Made by a program: the position numbers and the translations under genes. This document shows positions 23,983-31,605 of a DNA stretch of 31,605 bases, in pieces. Each line of letters starts with the position of its first letter. Positions within the stretch are counted from its first letter, which is position 1. The notes beneath the pieces are model-generated. The model did not search any database. It worked only from the letters and a program-made list of their open reading frames with translations, and was not told where the DNA came from. The DNA lies in the NCBI GenBank assembly GCA_041655035.1, contig JBAZCN010000027.1, forward strand, positions 1-31,605, written 5' to 3'. This stretch comes from NAT127 sp041655035. Lineage in GTDB: Bacteria; Pseudomonadota; Gammaproteobacteria; Pseudomonadales; Porticoccaceae.

Positions 23983-24420
23983 CTACTTCTCGCCGCCCGG
24001 CGGCTCGGTCACCAGCCCGACATTGGGGGCGCCCGCGCTCTGCAGAACGGTCATCAACCGGACGACGACGCCATAGTCGACATTGGCATCACCCCATACC
24101 AGCACCGGGGTTTGCGGCTGCACGGCGAGTACCTTGGCGACCTTGTCCTGAATGACGTCCAGCTCTTCCCGCTCGTTCTTGCCATTGCCGAGATCCATGT
24201 AATAGCTGCCATCGGCTTTCACCGACACGATCAACGGTTCCTGGTCAGTTTCTTCAAGCGGGGTGGACGGCGCCTGGGGCAGTTCGACCTTGACGCCCTG
24301 CATCAGCAGCGGGGCGGTGATCATGAAGACGATCAGCAGCACCAGCATCACGTCGATGTAGGGCACCACGTTGATCTCTGCCACCAGCTTGCGCTTGTTC
24401 CTGGTCCTGACGACGGCCAT
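23983..24420 (-). CDS. tolR: Tol-Pal system protein TolR
   Basis: TolR is the ExbD-type stator/linker subunit of the TolQR proton motor. It has a single N-terminal membrane helix with the essential Asp in NVVPYIDVMLVLLIVFMIT, then a periplasmic ExbD domain (VWGDANVDYGVVVRLMTVLQ). 145 residues is typical. It starts 3 bases after the tolQ stop. Confidence 0.97.
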   Translation of the reverse strand: MAVVRTRNKRKLVAEINVVPYIDVMLVLLIVFMITAPLLMQGVKVELPQAPSTPLEETDQEPLIVSVKADGSYYMDLGNGKNEREELDVIQDKVAKVLAVQPQTPVLVWGDANVDYGVVVRLMTVLQSAGAPNVGLVTEPPGGEK

Positions 24421-24423
24421 CGG

Positions 24424-25119
24424 TCAGTTACCACTGTGAACACGGCGGTGGAGAATGCTGGAAAACTCCTCGGCAAACGTTTGATAGCCGGTGTTGAGAT
24501 TATCGGCCAGCGACGAATAGCGGTTGAAGGCCAGTACCGCGGGAATGGCGGCGAACAAGCCCATGGCGGTGGCGATCAGCGCTTCGGCAATGCCCGGGGC
24601 CACGGTGGCGAGGGTTGCCTGCTGGACGTTGGCAAGGCCGCGGAACGATTGCATGATCCCCCACACCGTGCCCAGCAGCCCGATATAGGGACTCACCGAC
24701 GCAACACTGGCGAGAAACGGCAGGTTGACGTGGAGCTTCTCCTCTTCCCGTGACAGCGCCACCCGCATCGCCCGCTCGGTGCCTTCCATGACGACATCCG
24801 GGTCCACCGATTTCTGCTGGATAAGCCGGTTGAACTCGCGAAAGCCGCTGCGGAAGACACTCTCGAGTCCGTCGATGTTGACGTTCTCGTGCAGCTTGGC
24901 GTTGATATCGGCGAACAGCTGGTTGAGGTCGACCCCCGACCAGAAGGTCTGCTCGAAATCGCGGTAGCTGTGATGGGCATGGCTCAGGTAGCGGCCGCGC
25001 TGGATGATCATCACCCAGGAGACCACCGAGGCCATGAAAAGGACGAACATCACGATCTGGACGGGGATGGAGGCCCCCGCGATCAATGCCCAGATTGAAA
25101 GATCTTGTGTCACGGACAT
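24424..25119 (-). CDS. tolQ: Tol-Pal system protein TolQ
   Basis: TolQ is the ExbB/MotA-type channel subunit of the Tol motor in the inner membrane. Three hydrophobic segments are visible: ASIPVQIVMFVLFMASVVSWVMI near residues 15-37, one around VSPYIGLLGTVWGIM, and ALIATAMGLFAAIPAVLAFNRY. The GLLGTVWGIM and IAEALIATAMGLFAAIPAV motifs line the proton path in this family. 231 residues is standard. It starts 3 bases after ybgC. Confidence 0.97.
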   Translation of the reverse strand: MSVTQDLSIWALIAGASIPVQIVMFVLFMASVVSWVMIIQRGRYLSHAHHSYRDFEQTFWSGVDLNQLFADINAKLHENVNIDGLESVFRSGFREFNRLIQQKSVDPDVVMEGTERAMRVALSREEEKLHVNLPFLASVASVSPYIGLLGTVWGIMQSFRGLANVQQATLATVAPGIAEALIATAMGLFAAIPAVLAFNRYSSLADNLNTGYQTFAEEFSSILHRRVHSGN

Positions 25120-25122
25120 CTC

Positions 25123-25530
25123 CTATTGCGCTATCACTGCCAGGGCGGCACGCCTGACGTCATCGGGAATGACAGAGGGGCGCATCCGGTCGCGACTGAC
25201 GCAGGCCACCTTGACTTCAGCCGCGCATAATAAGTCATCTCCGCGGCGGACGCTCTGCTCCATCACAAAAAAAGTTCTGCCGCCGCCGACCACTGTCGCG
25301 GTGGCCATCAGCAGATCGTCGAGGCGCGCCGGTTTCAGATAACTGACGCTCAGGGAATGCACCACGAACATCAGGTTGTCGCGGAACAGGGCCGGCTTCT
25401 CGAAGCCCTGGTGGCGAAACCACTCGGTCCGGGCGCGCTCGAGAAACTTGAGATAATTGACGTAGTAGACGATCCCGCCGGCATCGGTATCCTCCACGTA
25501 TACCCGCACGGGCAATTGGAACTCATTCAC
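25123..25530 (-). CDS. ybgC: tol-pal system-associated acyl-CoA thioesterase YbgC
   Basis: This 135-residue hotdog thioesterase has the catalytic loop E13-D-T-D16-A-G-G-I-V-Y-Y and NYLKFLERARTEW, matching YbgC. E. coli YbgC hydrolyses short acyl-CoA and is linked to phospholipid metabolism. It is the first gene of the tol operon here, with 75 bases between it and the ruvB stop and no clear terminator, so read-through from ruvB is possible. Confidence 0.95.
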   Translation of the reverse strand: MNEFQLPVRVYVEDTDAGGIVYYVNYLKFLERARTEWFRHQGFEKPALFRDNLMFVVHSLSVSYLKPARLDDLLMATATVVGGGRTFFVMEQSVRRGDDLLCAAEVKVACVSRDRMRPSVIPDDVRRAALAVIAQ

Positions 25531-25605
25531 GGTCGTCGTCCTTTTTGCATGAGTAATGGGACAAGCGCTCCGGCGGGTCGTTCACCGGCCCCGCCGCGCC
25601 ACCCG

Positions 25606-26646
25606 CTACGCCCCCTCCTCGAGGTCGAACTGGGCGCCCGGCCCCTGCGGGCTGTGCAGACCGAAGTGCTGGTAGGCCAGGCGGGAGGCCATTCGCCCCC
25701 GGGAGGTGCGCAGCAGGTAGCCCTGCTGGATCAGGTAAGGTTCGAGGACGTCCTCGATGGTACCCCGCTCTTCACTGATGGCCGCGGCGAGGCTGTCGAC
25801 GCCCACCGGGCCGCCATCGAACTTTTCGATGATCGCCAGCAGCAGGCGGCGGTCCATATGGTCGAAGCCGCGCTGGTCGACGTTGAGCATATCGAGGGCG
25901 AGGTCGGCGATATCGACAGTGATCTGCCCCGTGCCTTTGACCTCGGCGTAATCCCGGACCCGGCGCAACAGGCGGTTGGCGATACGCGGCGTTCCCCTGG
26001 AGCGGCGGGCGATTTCAACGGCCCCGTCGGGTTCCATTTCGACGCCGAGAATCCGCGCCGAACGGGCGACGATACTGGCCAGTTCATCGACGCTGTAGAA
26101 TTCCAGGCGCTGGACGATGCCAAAGCGATCGCGCAGCGGCGAGGTGAGCAGCCCCGCCCTGGTGGTCGCTCCCACCAGGGTGAAAGGTGGCAGGTCGAGC
26201 TTGATGGAACGCGCGGCGGGGCCTTCACCGATCATGATGTCGAGTTGGTAGTCCTCCATTGCCGGATACAACACTTCTTCCACCACCGGGCTCAGGCGGT
26301 GGATCTCATCGATGAACAGCACATCGCCAGGCTCGAGGTTGGTCATCAGCGCGGCAAGATCGCCCGCCCGCTCCAGTACCGGCCCGGAGGTCGACTTGAG
26401 ATCCACCCCCATCTCGTTGGCGATGATGTTGGCGAGAGTGGTCTTGCCAAGGCCGGGAGGGCCGAATACCAGGGTGTGGTCCAGGGGTTCGCCCCGGCCC
26501 CGGGCGGCGCCGATGAAAATTTCCATCTGCTCGCGCACCGCCTTCTGGCCGACGTAATCGGCCAGGCTCAAGGGGCGGATGGCGCGATCGAAGCGTTCTT
26601 CGCTGTCCCCGGCAAGCGGGGATATCACCCGGTCATTTTCAATCAT
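25606..26646 (-). CDS. ruvB: Holliday junction branch migration ATPase RuvB
   Basis: This AAA+ helicase motor drives branch migration with RuvA. It has Walker A G62-P-P-G-L-G-K-T-T70, Walker B LFIDEIHRLS, sensor 1 LVGATTRAGLLTSPLRDRFG with the arginine-finger region, and the C-terminal winged helix (EPYLIQQGYLLRTSRGRMAS). 346 residues is normal. It lies 35 bases downstream of ruvA. Confidence 0.98.
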   Translation of the reverse strand: MIENDRVISPLAGDSEERFDRAIRPLSLADYVGQKAVREQMEIFIGAARGRGEPLDHTLVFGPPGLGKTTLANIIANEMGVDLKSTSGPVLERAGDLAALMTNLEPGDVLFIDEIHRLSPVVEEVLYPAMEDYQLDIMIGEGPAARSIKLDLPPFTLVGATTRAGLLTSPLRDRFGIVQRLEFYSVDELASIVARSARILGVEMEPDGAVEIARRSRGTPRIANRLLRRVRDYAEVKGTGQITVDIADLALDMLNVDQRGFDHMDRRLLLAIIEKFDGGPVGVDSLAAAISEERGTIEDVLEPYLIQQGYLLRTSRGRMASRLAYQHFGLHSPQGPGAQFDLEEGA

Positions 26647-26681
26647 CGCGGCATCTCAACGGCAACGGCCCCAGGTTTCGT

Positions 26682-27293
26682 TCATGTTTTCACCATACGC
26701 TTCAACGCCAGGCGAATCAGTGCCTCACTGGTGGCGCCGGCACCGGCGTCGCGGGTCGCGGCACCAATCATTCTGGTGGCCTCCTGGGGCTTGTAGCCAA
26801 GGGCGATCAGGGCGCTCTCGGCCTCCTGGAGCACATCGCCGTCGGCCTTCACCCGACTGCTCTCCGGCAGTTCGGCACCCGTTTCCGGCCAAGCGTCGAG
26901 CCGGTCCTTCATCTCCACCACCAGGCGCTCGGCCGTTTTGCGGCCCACTCCGGGCAACTTCATCAGGGTGCTGACATCGCCGCTGCGCACGCTGTGGGCG
27001 AAATCGCCGGGAGTCATCCCGGAGAGGATTGCCAGCGCCATTCTGGGCCCGACACCGGTGACCTTGATCAGGGCGCGGAACAGCCCCCTCTCGGCGATGG
27101 TGGCGAAGCCATAGAGCTGCTGGGCGTCCTCGCGGACCACCAGGTGGGTATGGAGGGTCGCCATCTCGCCGGCCGCCGGCAGGCCGAAATAGGTCGTCAG
27201 CGACACCTGAACCTCGTAGCCGACACCCTGGACATCCACCAGCAGATCCGGAGCCTGTTTCTCGAGCAGTACACCGCGGATACGGCCAATCAT
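26682..27293 (-). CDS. ruvA: Holliday junction-binding protein RuvA
   Basis: RuvA is the tetrameric DNA-binding partner of RuvB. It starts MIGRIRGVLLEKQAPDLLVD (OB-fold domain I), has helix-hairpin-helix motifs (LIKVTGVGPRMALAILSG and LMKLPGVGRKTAERLVVEM), and a C-terminal RuvB-binding domain (ESALIALGYKPQEATRMI). ATG at 27293 overlaps the ruvC stop as ATGA, indicating translational coupling. The longer open frame upstream is ruvC sequence in another frame. Confidence 0.98.
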   Translation of the reverse strand: MIGRIRGVLLEKQAPDLLVDVQGVGYEVQVSLTTYFGLPAAGEMATLHTHLVVREDAQQLYGFATIAERGLFRALIKVTGVGPRMALAILSGMTPGDFAHSVRSGDVSTLMKLPGVGRKTAERLVVEMKDRLDAWPETGAELPESSRVKADGDVLQEAESALIALGYKPQEATRMIGAATRDAGAGATSEALIRLALKRMVKT

Positions 27294-27853
27294 TTGTAAT
27301 GTATCTCCTTGAGTCGTCCCCGCGCATAGCGGGTCTTGGCAACCGCCCCGGCGCCGCCGCCGGCCCGGGTGGCGAGGCTGATGGCGGTGCGCAGGCTGTG
27401 GGCGTGGCACAGGGCCACAGCCAGGGCGTCGGCGGCATCCTCCCGGGGCGCGATATCGAGCTTGAGCAGCCTGACAACCATGTGCGATACCTGCTCCTTG
27501 GTGGCGGCGCCGGTGCCCACCACCGACTGCTTGACGGTCCTGGCACTGTATTCCGCCACTGCGAGATTGGCCTGCACCCCGGCAACGATGGCGGCGCCGC
27601 GGGCCTGCCCAAGCTTGAGGGCGGCGCGAGGGTCGCGCGCAAAGAACACCTCCTCGACAGCCATCTCGGCGGGGCGATGGGTGGCGATGATCTCCGCCAC
27701 GCTGGCGTTGATGATCCGTAATTTTTCCGGCAGGGCGACGGCGGGCAGTTTGATGATGCCACTGGCGATATACAACACTTTCGAGCCCCGGGCATCGATC
27801 ACCCCGAATCCGGTCTTGATGGAACCCGGGTCGATCCCCAGTATCACGGGCAT
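27290..27853 (-). CDS. ruvC: Holliday junction resolvase RuvC
   Basis: This endonuclease resolves four-way junctions. It has the RNase H-like fold with catalytic D8 in ILGIDPGSIKTGFGVID, the second acidic residue in AVEEVFFA, and the C-terminal acidic pair in PREDAADALAVALCHAH. 187 residues versus 173 in E. coli; the extension is a basic tail (ARGRLKEIHYK). It is first in the ruvC-ruvA-ruvB operon. The common upstream neighbour yebC is absent; proB lies there instead, 189 bases away. Confidence 0.97.
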   Translation of the reverse strand: MPVILGIDPGSIKTGFGVIDARGSKVLYIASGIIKLPAVALPEKLRIINASVAEIIATHRPAEMAVEEVFFARDPRAALKLGQARGAAIVAGVQANLAVAEYSARTVKQSVVGTGAATKEQVSHMVVRLLKLDIAPREDAADALAVALCHAHSLRTAISLATRAGGGAGAVAKTRYARGRLKEIHYK

Positions 27854-28042
27854 AAGCGAAGGTACTCAGGCAGTTACGGGTAGAGGCATTGTCCCCGATT
27901 GGCGGGGATGTTCAAGCTTTGCTTTCCCAGAGACACCGGTACCGGCGGGCCACACCCCGAAGCCGGGCCCGCGCCGCGCTGATCGAGACCCCAGTGCAGC
28001 GGCGGCGCCTCGCCTCCAGCCGGCAACTCAAACCAACGCCAG

Positions 28043-29164
28043 TCAAACCAGCACGAGATTGTCGCGATGAATCAGTTCATCGTCGTCCCGATAACCGAGG
28101 ATCTCGGCGATCCGGGCACTGGCCTGGCCGATGATCCTGGCCGTCTCATCGGCGCTGTAGTTGACCAGCCCCCGGGCAATCTCCCTGCCGTTCTCGTCGC
28201 AACAGCTCACCAGCTCACCGCGGGTAAAATGGCCGCTGACCGCCTTGACCCCCACCGGTAGAAGGCTGCGGCCCTGCCGGCTGAGCACTTCCACGGCGCC
28301 GCCGTCCAGCGTCAGCCGCCCTCTCACCTGCAACTGACCGGCCAGCCACTGCTTGCGCGCCGCGATCGGCTCTCTCCCCGCCACCAGCAAGGTCCCCAGG
28401 TTTTCTCCCGTGCGCACGCGGTTGAGCACGTCCGGCTCGCGGCCACTGGCAATGATCGTCGCGGCGCCGGAGCGGGCGGCGAGCTTCGCAGCCCGCAGCT
28501 TGGTGATCATCCCGCCCCGGCCCAGGGTGCCGGCACTGCCACCGGCAAGGGCGTCCAGCGCCGGATCGCCGGCGCGGCCCTCGCTGACCAACAGCGCATC
28601 CGGATTGGCGCGGGGGTCCCTGTCGAACAACCCGAGCTGGTCGGTGAGGATCACCAGCAGCTCCGCGTCGATCAAGTTGGCCACCAGGGCGGCGAGGGTA
28701 TCGTTGTCGCCAAAACGGATCTCGTCGGTGACCACAGTGTCATTTTCATTGACTACCGGCACCACCCCCAGCTTGATCAGCGCCTGCAGGGTGCGGCGGG
28801 CGTTGAGATAACGCTGGCGATTGGACAGATCGTCGTGGTCGAGCAAAATCTGGGCGGTATGCCGGCCATGGGCGAGAAAACGTGACTCATAGGCCTGTAC
28901 CAGCCCCATCTGCCCCACTGCCGCTGCCGCCTGGAGATCGTGGACCGCCCTCGGGCGGGTCGGCCAGCCAAGCCGTGACATACCCTCGGCAACGGCGCCG
29001 GAAGACACCAGGACGATCTCCACGCCCTGATCCAGCAACTGCGCGATCTGGGCCACCCAGGCAGACATGGCGTCGACATCGAGTCCGCGGCCATCGGCGG
29101 TCAACAGGGCACTACCGATCTTGACGACCCAGCGGCGGGTTTTGGTGATGTTTGCGCGTGACAT
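28043..29164 (-). CDS. proB: glutamate 5-kinase ProB
   Basis: ProB phosphorylates glutamate, the first step of proline synthesis, and is feedback-inhibited by proline. It has an N-terminal amino-acid-kinase domain (RRWVVKIGSALLTADGRGLD, VLVSSGAVAEG-type IVLVSSGAVAEG, FGDNDTLAALVANLIDAELLVILTDQLGLFDRDPR) and a C-terminal PUA domain (about residues 280-360, GAVEVLSRQGRSLLPVGVKAVSGHF). 373 residues matches the family. It lies 79 bases downstream of obgE, as in many proteobacteria. proA is not adjacent. Confidence 0.98.
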   Translation of the reverse strand: MSRANITKTRRWVVKIGSALLTADGRGLDVDAMSAWVAQIAQLLDQGVEIVLVSSGAVAEGMSRLGWPTRPRAVHDLQAAAAVGQMGLVQAYESRFLAHGRHTAQILLDHDDLSNRQRYLNARRTLQALIKLGVVPVVNENDTVVTDEIRFGDNDTLAALVANLIDAELLVILTDQLGLFDRDPRANPDALLVSEGRAGDPALDALAGGSAGTLGRGGMITKLRAAKLAARSGAATIIASGREPDVLNRVRTGENLGTLLVAGREPIAARKQWLAGQLQVRGRLTLDGGAVEVLSRQGRSLLPVGVKAVSGHFTRGELVSCCDENGREIARGLVNYSADETARIIGQASARIAEILGYRDDDELIHRDNLVLV

Positions 29165-29170
29165 GGAAAC

Positions 29171-29210
29171 CTATCTGCCTACTCTTGACCCTATCTGCCT
29201 GCTCTTGACC
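29171..29210. repeat. 20-bp tandem duplication between obgE and proB
   Basis: CTATCTGCCTACTCTTGACC (29171-29190) is followed directly by the same 20 bases with one A-to-G change (29191-29210). It lies in the obgE-proB spacer, just upstream of the proB start. Confidence 0.85.
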
Positions 29211-29243
29211 AGAGCGCCGAAAAAACGCGAAGCGTAATCCCTA

Positions 29244-30434
29244 TCAGGGTGAATAGACAACTTCCATGTCGTGGTCATCGTCATCGTCGTCGAGATCGCT
29301 GTCATCCTCGCCCTGGCGCCGCCGCGACTGGCGCAGAGCCTCGATCTTGTCTCGCGCCTCTTGCTGCATCCGGCGCTGGATATCCTGTTCGCGGTCGGCG
29401 AAATCGGGATCATGTGCCTCGCGATCGCGGAGACCATCGATGTGCTCCATGATCGCTCCGCACAATGCCTGAGTGCCCGACTGGCTGATGGCGGCTATCG
29501 CAAACACCGGGCCCTGCCAGCCCAGCTTGGCGACCACGGCGCGGCAGCGCTCCTCTACCTCGTCGGCGGGCAGCAGGTCGATCTTGTTGAGCACCAGCCA
29601 GCGCTCGCGCTCCGCCAGAGTGCGGCTGAAGCCGTGCAACTCGCGTTCGATGGCCGCGGCGTTGTCCGCCGGCTCGCTGCCGTCCGGCGGCAACATATCC
29701 ACCAGATGCAGCAGCAGGCGGGTGCGCGTCAGATGCTTGAGGAAACGAATGCCGAGCCCTGCGCCTTCCGAGGCGCCGGCGATCAGGCCCGGAATGTCGG
29801 CGATCACGAAACTGCGCAGGCGGTCGACCCGCACCACACCGAGGTTCGGCACCAAAGTGGTGAACGGATAGTCCGCCACCTTTGGCTTGGCCGCGGACAC
29901 CGCGCGAATGAAGGTCGACTTGCCGGCATTGGGCAGGCCCAGCAGCCCGACATCCGCCAGCACTTTCAGCTCCAGGCGCAGGTTGCGCGACTCGCCCTCG
30001 CTGCCCGGAGAGGTCTGCCGCGGCGCCCGGTTGATACTGGATTTGTAGCGGGTGTTGCCGAGCCCGTGAAAACCGCCCTGGGCGACCTTCAGGCGCTGGC
30101 CATGACCGGTGAGGTCGCCGAGCACCTCCTGGGTATCCTCGTCGATCACCGTGGTGCCCACCGGCACCTGCAGGATCAGGTCCGCGCCGCTCTTGCCGGT
30201 ACAGTTGCCGCCGCGACCGCCCTCACCATTCGCTGCGCGAAACTGGCGTTGATAGCGATAGTCCACCAGGGTGTTGACGTTCTCGTCCGCCTCCAGCAAC
30301 ACACTGCCGCCGTCGCCGCCATCACCGCCGTCCGGCCCGCCTTTGGGTATGTACTTTTCACGGCGAAAGCTCAGGCAGCCATTACCACCTTTGCCGGCGT
30401 GAACAACAATGGGGGCTTCATCGACGAATTTCAC
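29244..30434 (-). CDS. obgE: Obg-family GTPase ObgE/CgtA
   Basis: This essential ribosome-associated GTPase acts in 50S assembly and the stringent response. GTG at 30434 gives the canonical start M-K-F-V-D-E-A and 396 residues; AGAGG lies upstream, while longer forms have no family support. It has the Gly-rich Obg domain (GKGGNGCLSFRREKYIPKGGPDGGDGG), then the G domain with the P-loop GLPNAGKST, DIPGLIAGAS (G3) and NKIDLL (G4), and an acidic C-terminal tail rich in Asp. It is normally preceded by rplU-rpmA; here conjugation genes lie upstream. Confidence 0.98.
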   Translation of the reverse strand: MKFVDEAPIVVHAGKGGNGCLSFRREKYIPKGGPDGGDGGDGGSVLLEADENVNTLVDYRYQRQFRAANGEGGRGGNCTGKSGADLILQVPVGTTVIDEDTQEVLGDLTGHGQRLKVAQGGFHGLGNTRYKSSINRAPRQTSPGSEGESRNLRLELKVLADVGLLGLPNAGKSTFIRAVSAAKPKVADYPFTTLVPNLGVVRVDRLRSFVIADIPGLIAGASEGAGLGIRFLKHLTRTRLLLHLVDMLPPDGSEPADNAAAIERELHGFSRTLAERERWLVLNKIDLLPADEVEERCRAVVAKLGWQGPVFAIAAISQSGTQALCGAIMEHIDGLRDREAHDPDFADREQDIQRRMQQEARDKIEALRQSRRRQGEDDSDLDDDDDDHDMEVVYSP

Positions 30435-30594
30435 AGGTGCAACCTCTGGACAGAATGCAGTGCTCATTGTACAGCGTTCTATCGATCATCCGCGAAGAGA
30501 GCGGCCGGCAGCCATAAAAAATGGGCGATGTCAAGCTTTTCGTACAAGTCACGCAAATTTGAAACCTTATATGGAGCAATGGGTTAGCTCTGTT

Positions 30595-30717
30595 TCAACC
30601 GCTTGATGGGAGCGCGGCGTTGTGGGCTGGGAGCCACATAAGAGCCTTGAAAAAGAAAGCCAGGTCGCGCTGTAGCAGGGACGATTGCCGGTAGGCAGTG
30701 GCTTGTTTCGCCATCAT
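30595..30717 (-). CDS. possible small protein at the edge of the conjugative element
   Basis: A 40-codon frame starts MMAKQATAYRQSSLLQRDL and ends NAALPSSG. It has AAGGA seven bases before the ATG. No known domain is recognised. An overlapping frame (30584-30724, MNYDGETSHCLPAIVPATAR) is also open, but its ATG directly abuts the AAGGA. Either or neither could be real. It lies downstream of the DUF2274 gene on the same strand. Confidence 0.3.
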   Translation of the reverse strand: MMAKQATAYRQSSLLQRDLAFFFKALMWLPAHNAALPSSG

Positions 30718-30750
30718 AGTTCATTCCTTCGTATCCTATCCAGAACGAAG

Positions 30751-30777
30751 AACGCGCAGCATTGGGCTGCGCGTTCG
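30751..30777 (-). terminator. perfect 11-bp hairpin downstream of the trb genes
   Basis: GAACGCGCAGC (30751-30761), loop ATTGG, and GCTGCGCGTTC (30767-30777). On the minus strand it is followed by a weak T-rich TTCGTTC. It lies 30 bases after the DUF2274 stop, so it may end the trb operon. An end structure of the element is an alternative. Confidence 0.55.
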
Positions 30778-30807
30778 GGGAATGATCAGCGTGGCGGGTG
30801 TGCATCG

Positions 30808-31056
30808 TCAGCTTGGTTTTGGTGGCGTGGCCTTGCCCGCACTCCCTCTCCTGAATCCTCGATCCCCCGCCATGAATACCTCCAGCATGTACGGAATAAG
30901 TGTCACCGCATCAACCGCCTCACCGTAGGTTTGCGCGTGCAGCGCGGCGTAGCGCTCCAAGTCGGCTTTCAGGCTGGCTGGGCAGGCGAAGGTCAGCTTT
31001 GTGACCTCTTGGCGAGGCAAAGGGCCAAGCCGCAACTTTTTGGTTGGTGTGTTCAT
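30808..31056 (-). CDS. DUF2274 family protein, trb operon end
   Basis: This 82-residue protein has LRLGPLPRQEVTKLTFACPASLKADLERYAALHAQTYGE and LIPYMLEVFMAGDRGFRR, the DUF2274 pattern. These small proteins are encoded directly after trbI in conjugative elements and resemble ribbon-helix-helix or accessory proteins; their function is unestablished. The ATG overlaps the trbI stop as ATGA, so translation is coupled. Confidence 0.8.
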   Translation of the reverse strand: MNTPTKKLRLGPLPRQEVTKLTFACPASLKADLERYAALHAQTYGEAVDAVTLIPYMLEVFMAGDRGFRRGSAGKATPPKPS

Positions 31057-31605
31057 CGTGATGTACCTCGATTGAAAAATAAGGGTTGGTACGGCCGGAG
31101 CACTAAATCCTTGTTAACAATGATGCGAACCGGCAAGCCGGGCCGACTGGTCAACGTGGGTTGGATATTGAGGTTGCGTCGGGTCATCTCCTGCCCGACC
31201 TGATTGATACTGTCTTGTGCGCTGTCGCGCCCGGCGATGATGACGCGATCACCGTCCTGTCGGTTCTCCGGCGCGGCCAATTCAGCACCGACACCCAGCA
31301 AGGTCGTCAGTACGGCACCGGCAAAGATGCGATCCCAGTGCCAATCGACCTCATCCTCCAGACCGGCGTAGCCAGCGGCATCGGTGCCGACCAGGTTGTC
31401 GAGCGTCAGCGAGGATGTATCGGGCAGGATGATGCGGTTCCACATCACCTGTACCCGACTCTGGCCATAGCTCACCTGACTATTGTACTTGCCCAGAATG
31501 CGCGAGCCTTGCGGGATCAGCAGGAATTTGCCGGTGGCGGTGTCGTAGACTGGCTCCGTCACTGTGGCGATCACGTCGCCCGGCAGATCGGACTTGATGC
31601 CTGTC
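31053..31605 (-). CDS. trbI: conjugal transfer protein TrbI / VirB10 family (5' end outside window)
   Basis: TrbI is the type IV secretion channel component that bridges inner and outer membranes. The visible 183 residues are the C-terminal VirB10 domain: TGIKSDLPGD, VIATVTEPVYDTATGKFLLIPQGSRILGKYNSQVSYGQSRVQVMWNRIILPD, then GYAGLEDEVDWHWDRIFAGAVLTTLLGVGAEL (the antenna/outer-membrane helix region), and the final PVRIIVNKDLVLRPY. The frame is open to the window edge, so the N-terminal membrane part is missing only because of the cut. Confidence 0.93.
   Translation of the reverse strand, partial: TGIKSDLPGDVIATVTEPVYDTATGKFLLIPQGSRILGKYNSQVSYGQSRVQVMWNRIILPDTSSLTLDNLVGTDAAGYAGLEDEVDWHWDRIFAGAVLTTLLGVGAELAAPENRQDGDRVIIAGRDSAQDSINQVGQEMTRRNLNIQPTLTSRPGLPVRIIVNKDLVLRPYQPLFFNRGTSR

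Larger units (their letters stand above)
30595..31605. mobile_element. end of an integrative conjugative element or plasmid-derived insertion (left boundary approximate)
   Basis: trbI plus the DUF2274 gene form the last part of trb operons of Tn4371-type integrative conjugative elements. Their presence directly upstream of obgE, where rplU-rpmA normally lie, indicates inserted DNA that continues past the right edge of the window. The boundary must lie between the obgE start (30434) and the DUF2274 stop (30808). I could not locate a convincing att repeat, and no integrase is in view. Confidence 0.6.

Noticed and set aside
23106..24155. Leu/Phe/Arg-rich plus-strand frame resembling a membrane protein
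   Set aside because: It is the reverse complement of TolA's Glu/Gln/Lys-rich helix, which generates long Leu runs by codon mirroring.
27892..27908. hairpin TCCCCG-ATTGG-CGGGGA in the proB-ruvC spacer
   Set aside because: It is short, with no U tract, and upstream of ruvC where a terminator of proB would need to be on the other side of the spacer; not convincing.
30510..30530. Tn4371-type TTTTTCAT attachment site
   Set aside because: Only a loose AT-rich resemblance (CATAAAAAATGG) was found; no exact octamer occurs near the element edge in my reading, so no att site is called.
29271..30587. 438-codon plus-strand open frame opposite obgE
   Set aside because: ObgE on the minus strand is unmistakable; the opposite frame is a shadow.

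Overview
The window looks like a GC-rich gammaproteobacterial chromosome, probably a marine or environmental heterotroph. This is inferred from the housekeeping block obgE-proB ... ruvC-ruvA-ruvB-ybgC-tolQ-tolR-tolA-tolB-pal-cpoB-queE-queC-tRNA-Lys, combined with a TonB-dependent receptor and many oxygenases. I cannot name the species.

Region 1 (1-18419) is an accessory catabolic island. In order it holds: a 3-ketosteroid-dehydrogenase-like flavoprotein (3' end outside the window); a multi-pass membrane protein with AveC-like character; a divergently transcribed cytochrome P450; a DUF4112 protein; an MFS transporter; a RutE-like nitroreductase; a two-gene Rieske oxygenase operon; then, divergently, a dimeric alpha/beta-barrel protein and a Gal80-like Gfo/Idh/MocA protein; a second MFS transporter; two paralogous carboxymuconolactone-decarboxylase-fold proteins flanking a TonB-dependent receptor; and, divergently, two short-chain dehydrogenases and a hotdog thioesterase. 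Together these read as outer-membrane uptake, inner-membrane transport, oxygenation (P450 and Rieske), desaturation and dehydrogenation, and CoA-ester handling of a hydrophobic cyclic compound such as a steroid, terpenoid or aromatic. The substrate is not determinable here. No transcription factor, ferredoxin or ferredoxin reductase is encoded in the window.

The most unusual element is the Rieske pair. The upstream protein (8297-9265) has an intact [2Fe-2S] motif but a degenerate mononuclear-iron motif. The downstream protein (7235-8290) has an intact mononuclear-iron motif, but the cluster-binding loops are deleted. The two are translationally coupled, which suggests a split Rieske oxygenase whose two metal sites sit on different polypeptides.

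Region 2 (18605-30434, nearly all minus strand) is core genome: tRNA-Lys, queuosine precursor genes, the Tol-Pal envelope system, the RuvABC resolvasome, glutamate 5-kinase and the Obg GTPase. A 17-bp-period tandem repeat fills the tolB-pal spacer.

Region 3 (about 30440-31605) is a different class of DNA. It carries the end of a conjugative trb operon (trbI and a DUF2274 gene) where rplU-rpmA would usually precede obgE. This indicates that an integrative conjugative element, or a remnant of one, lies next to obgE.
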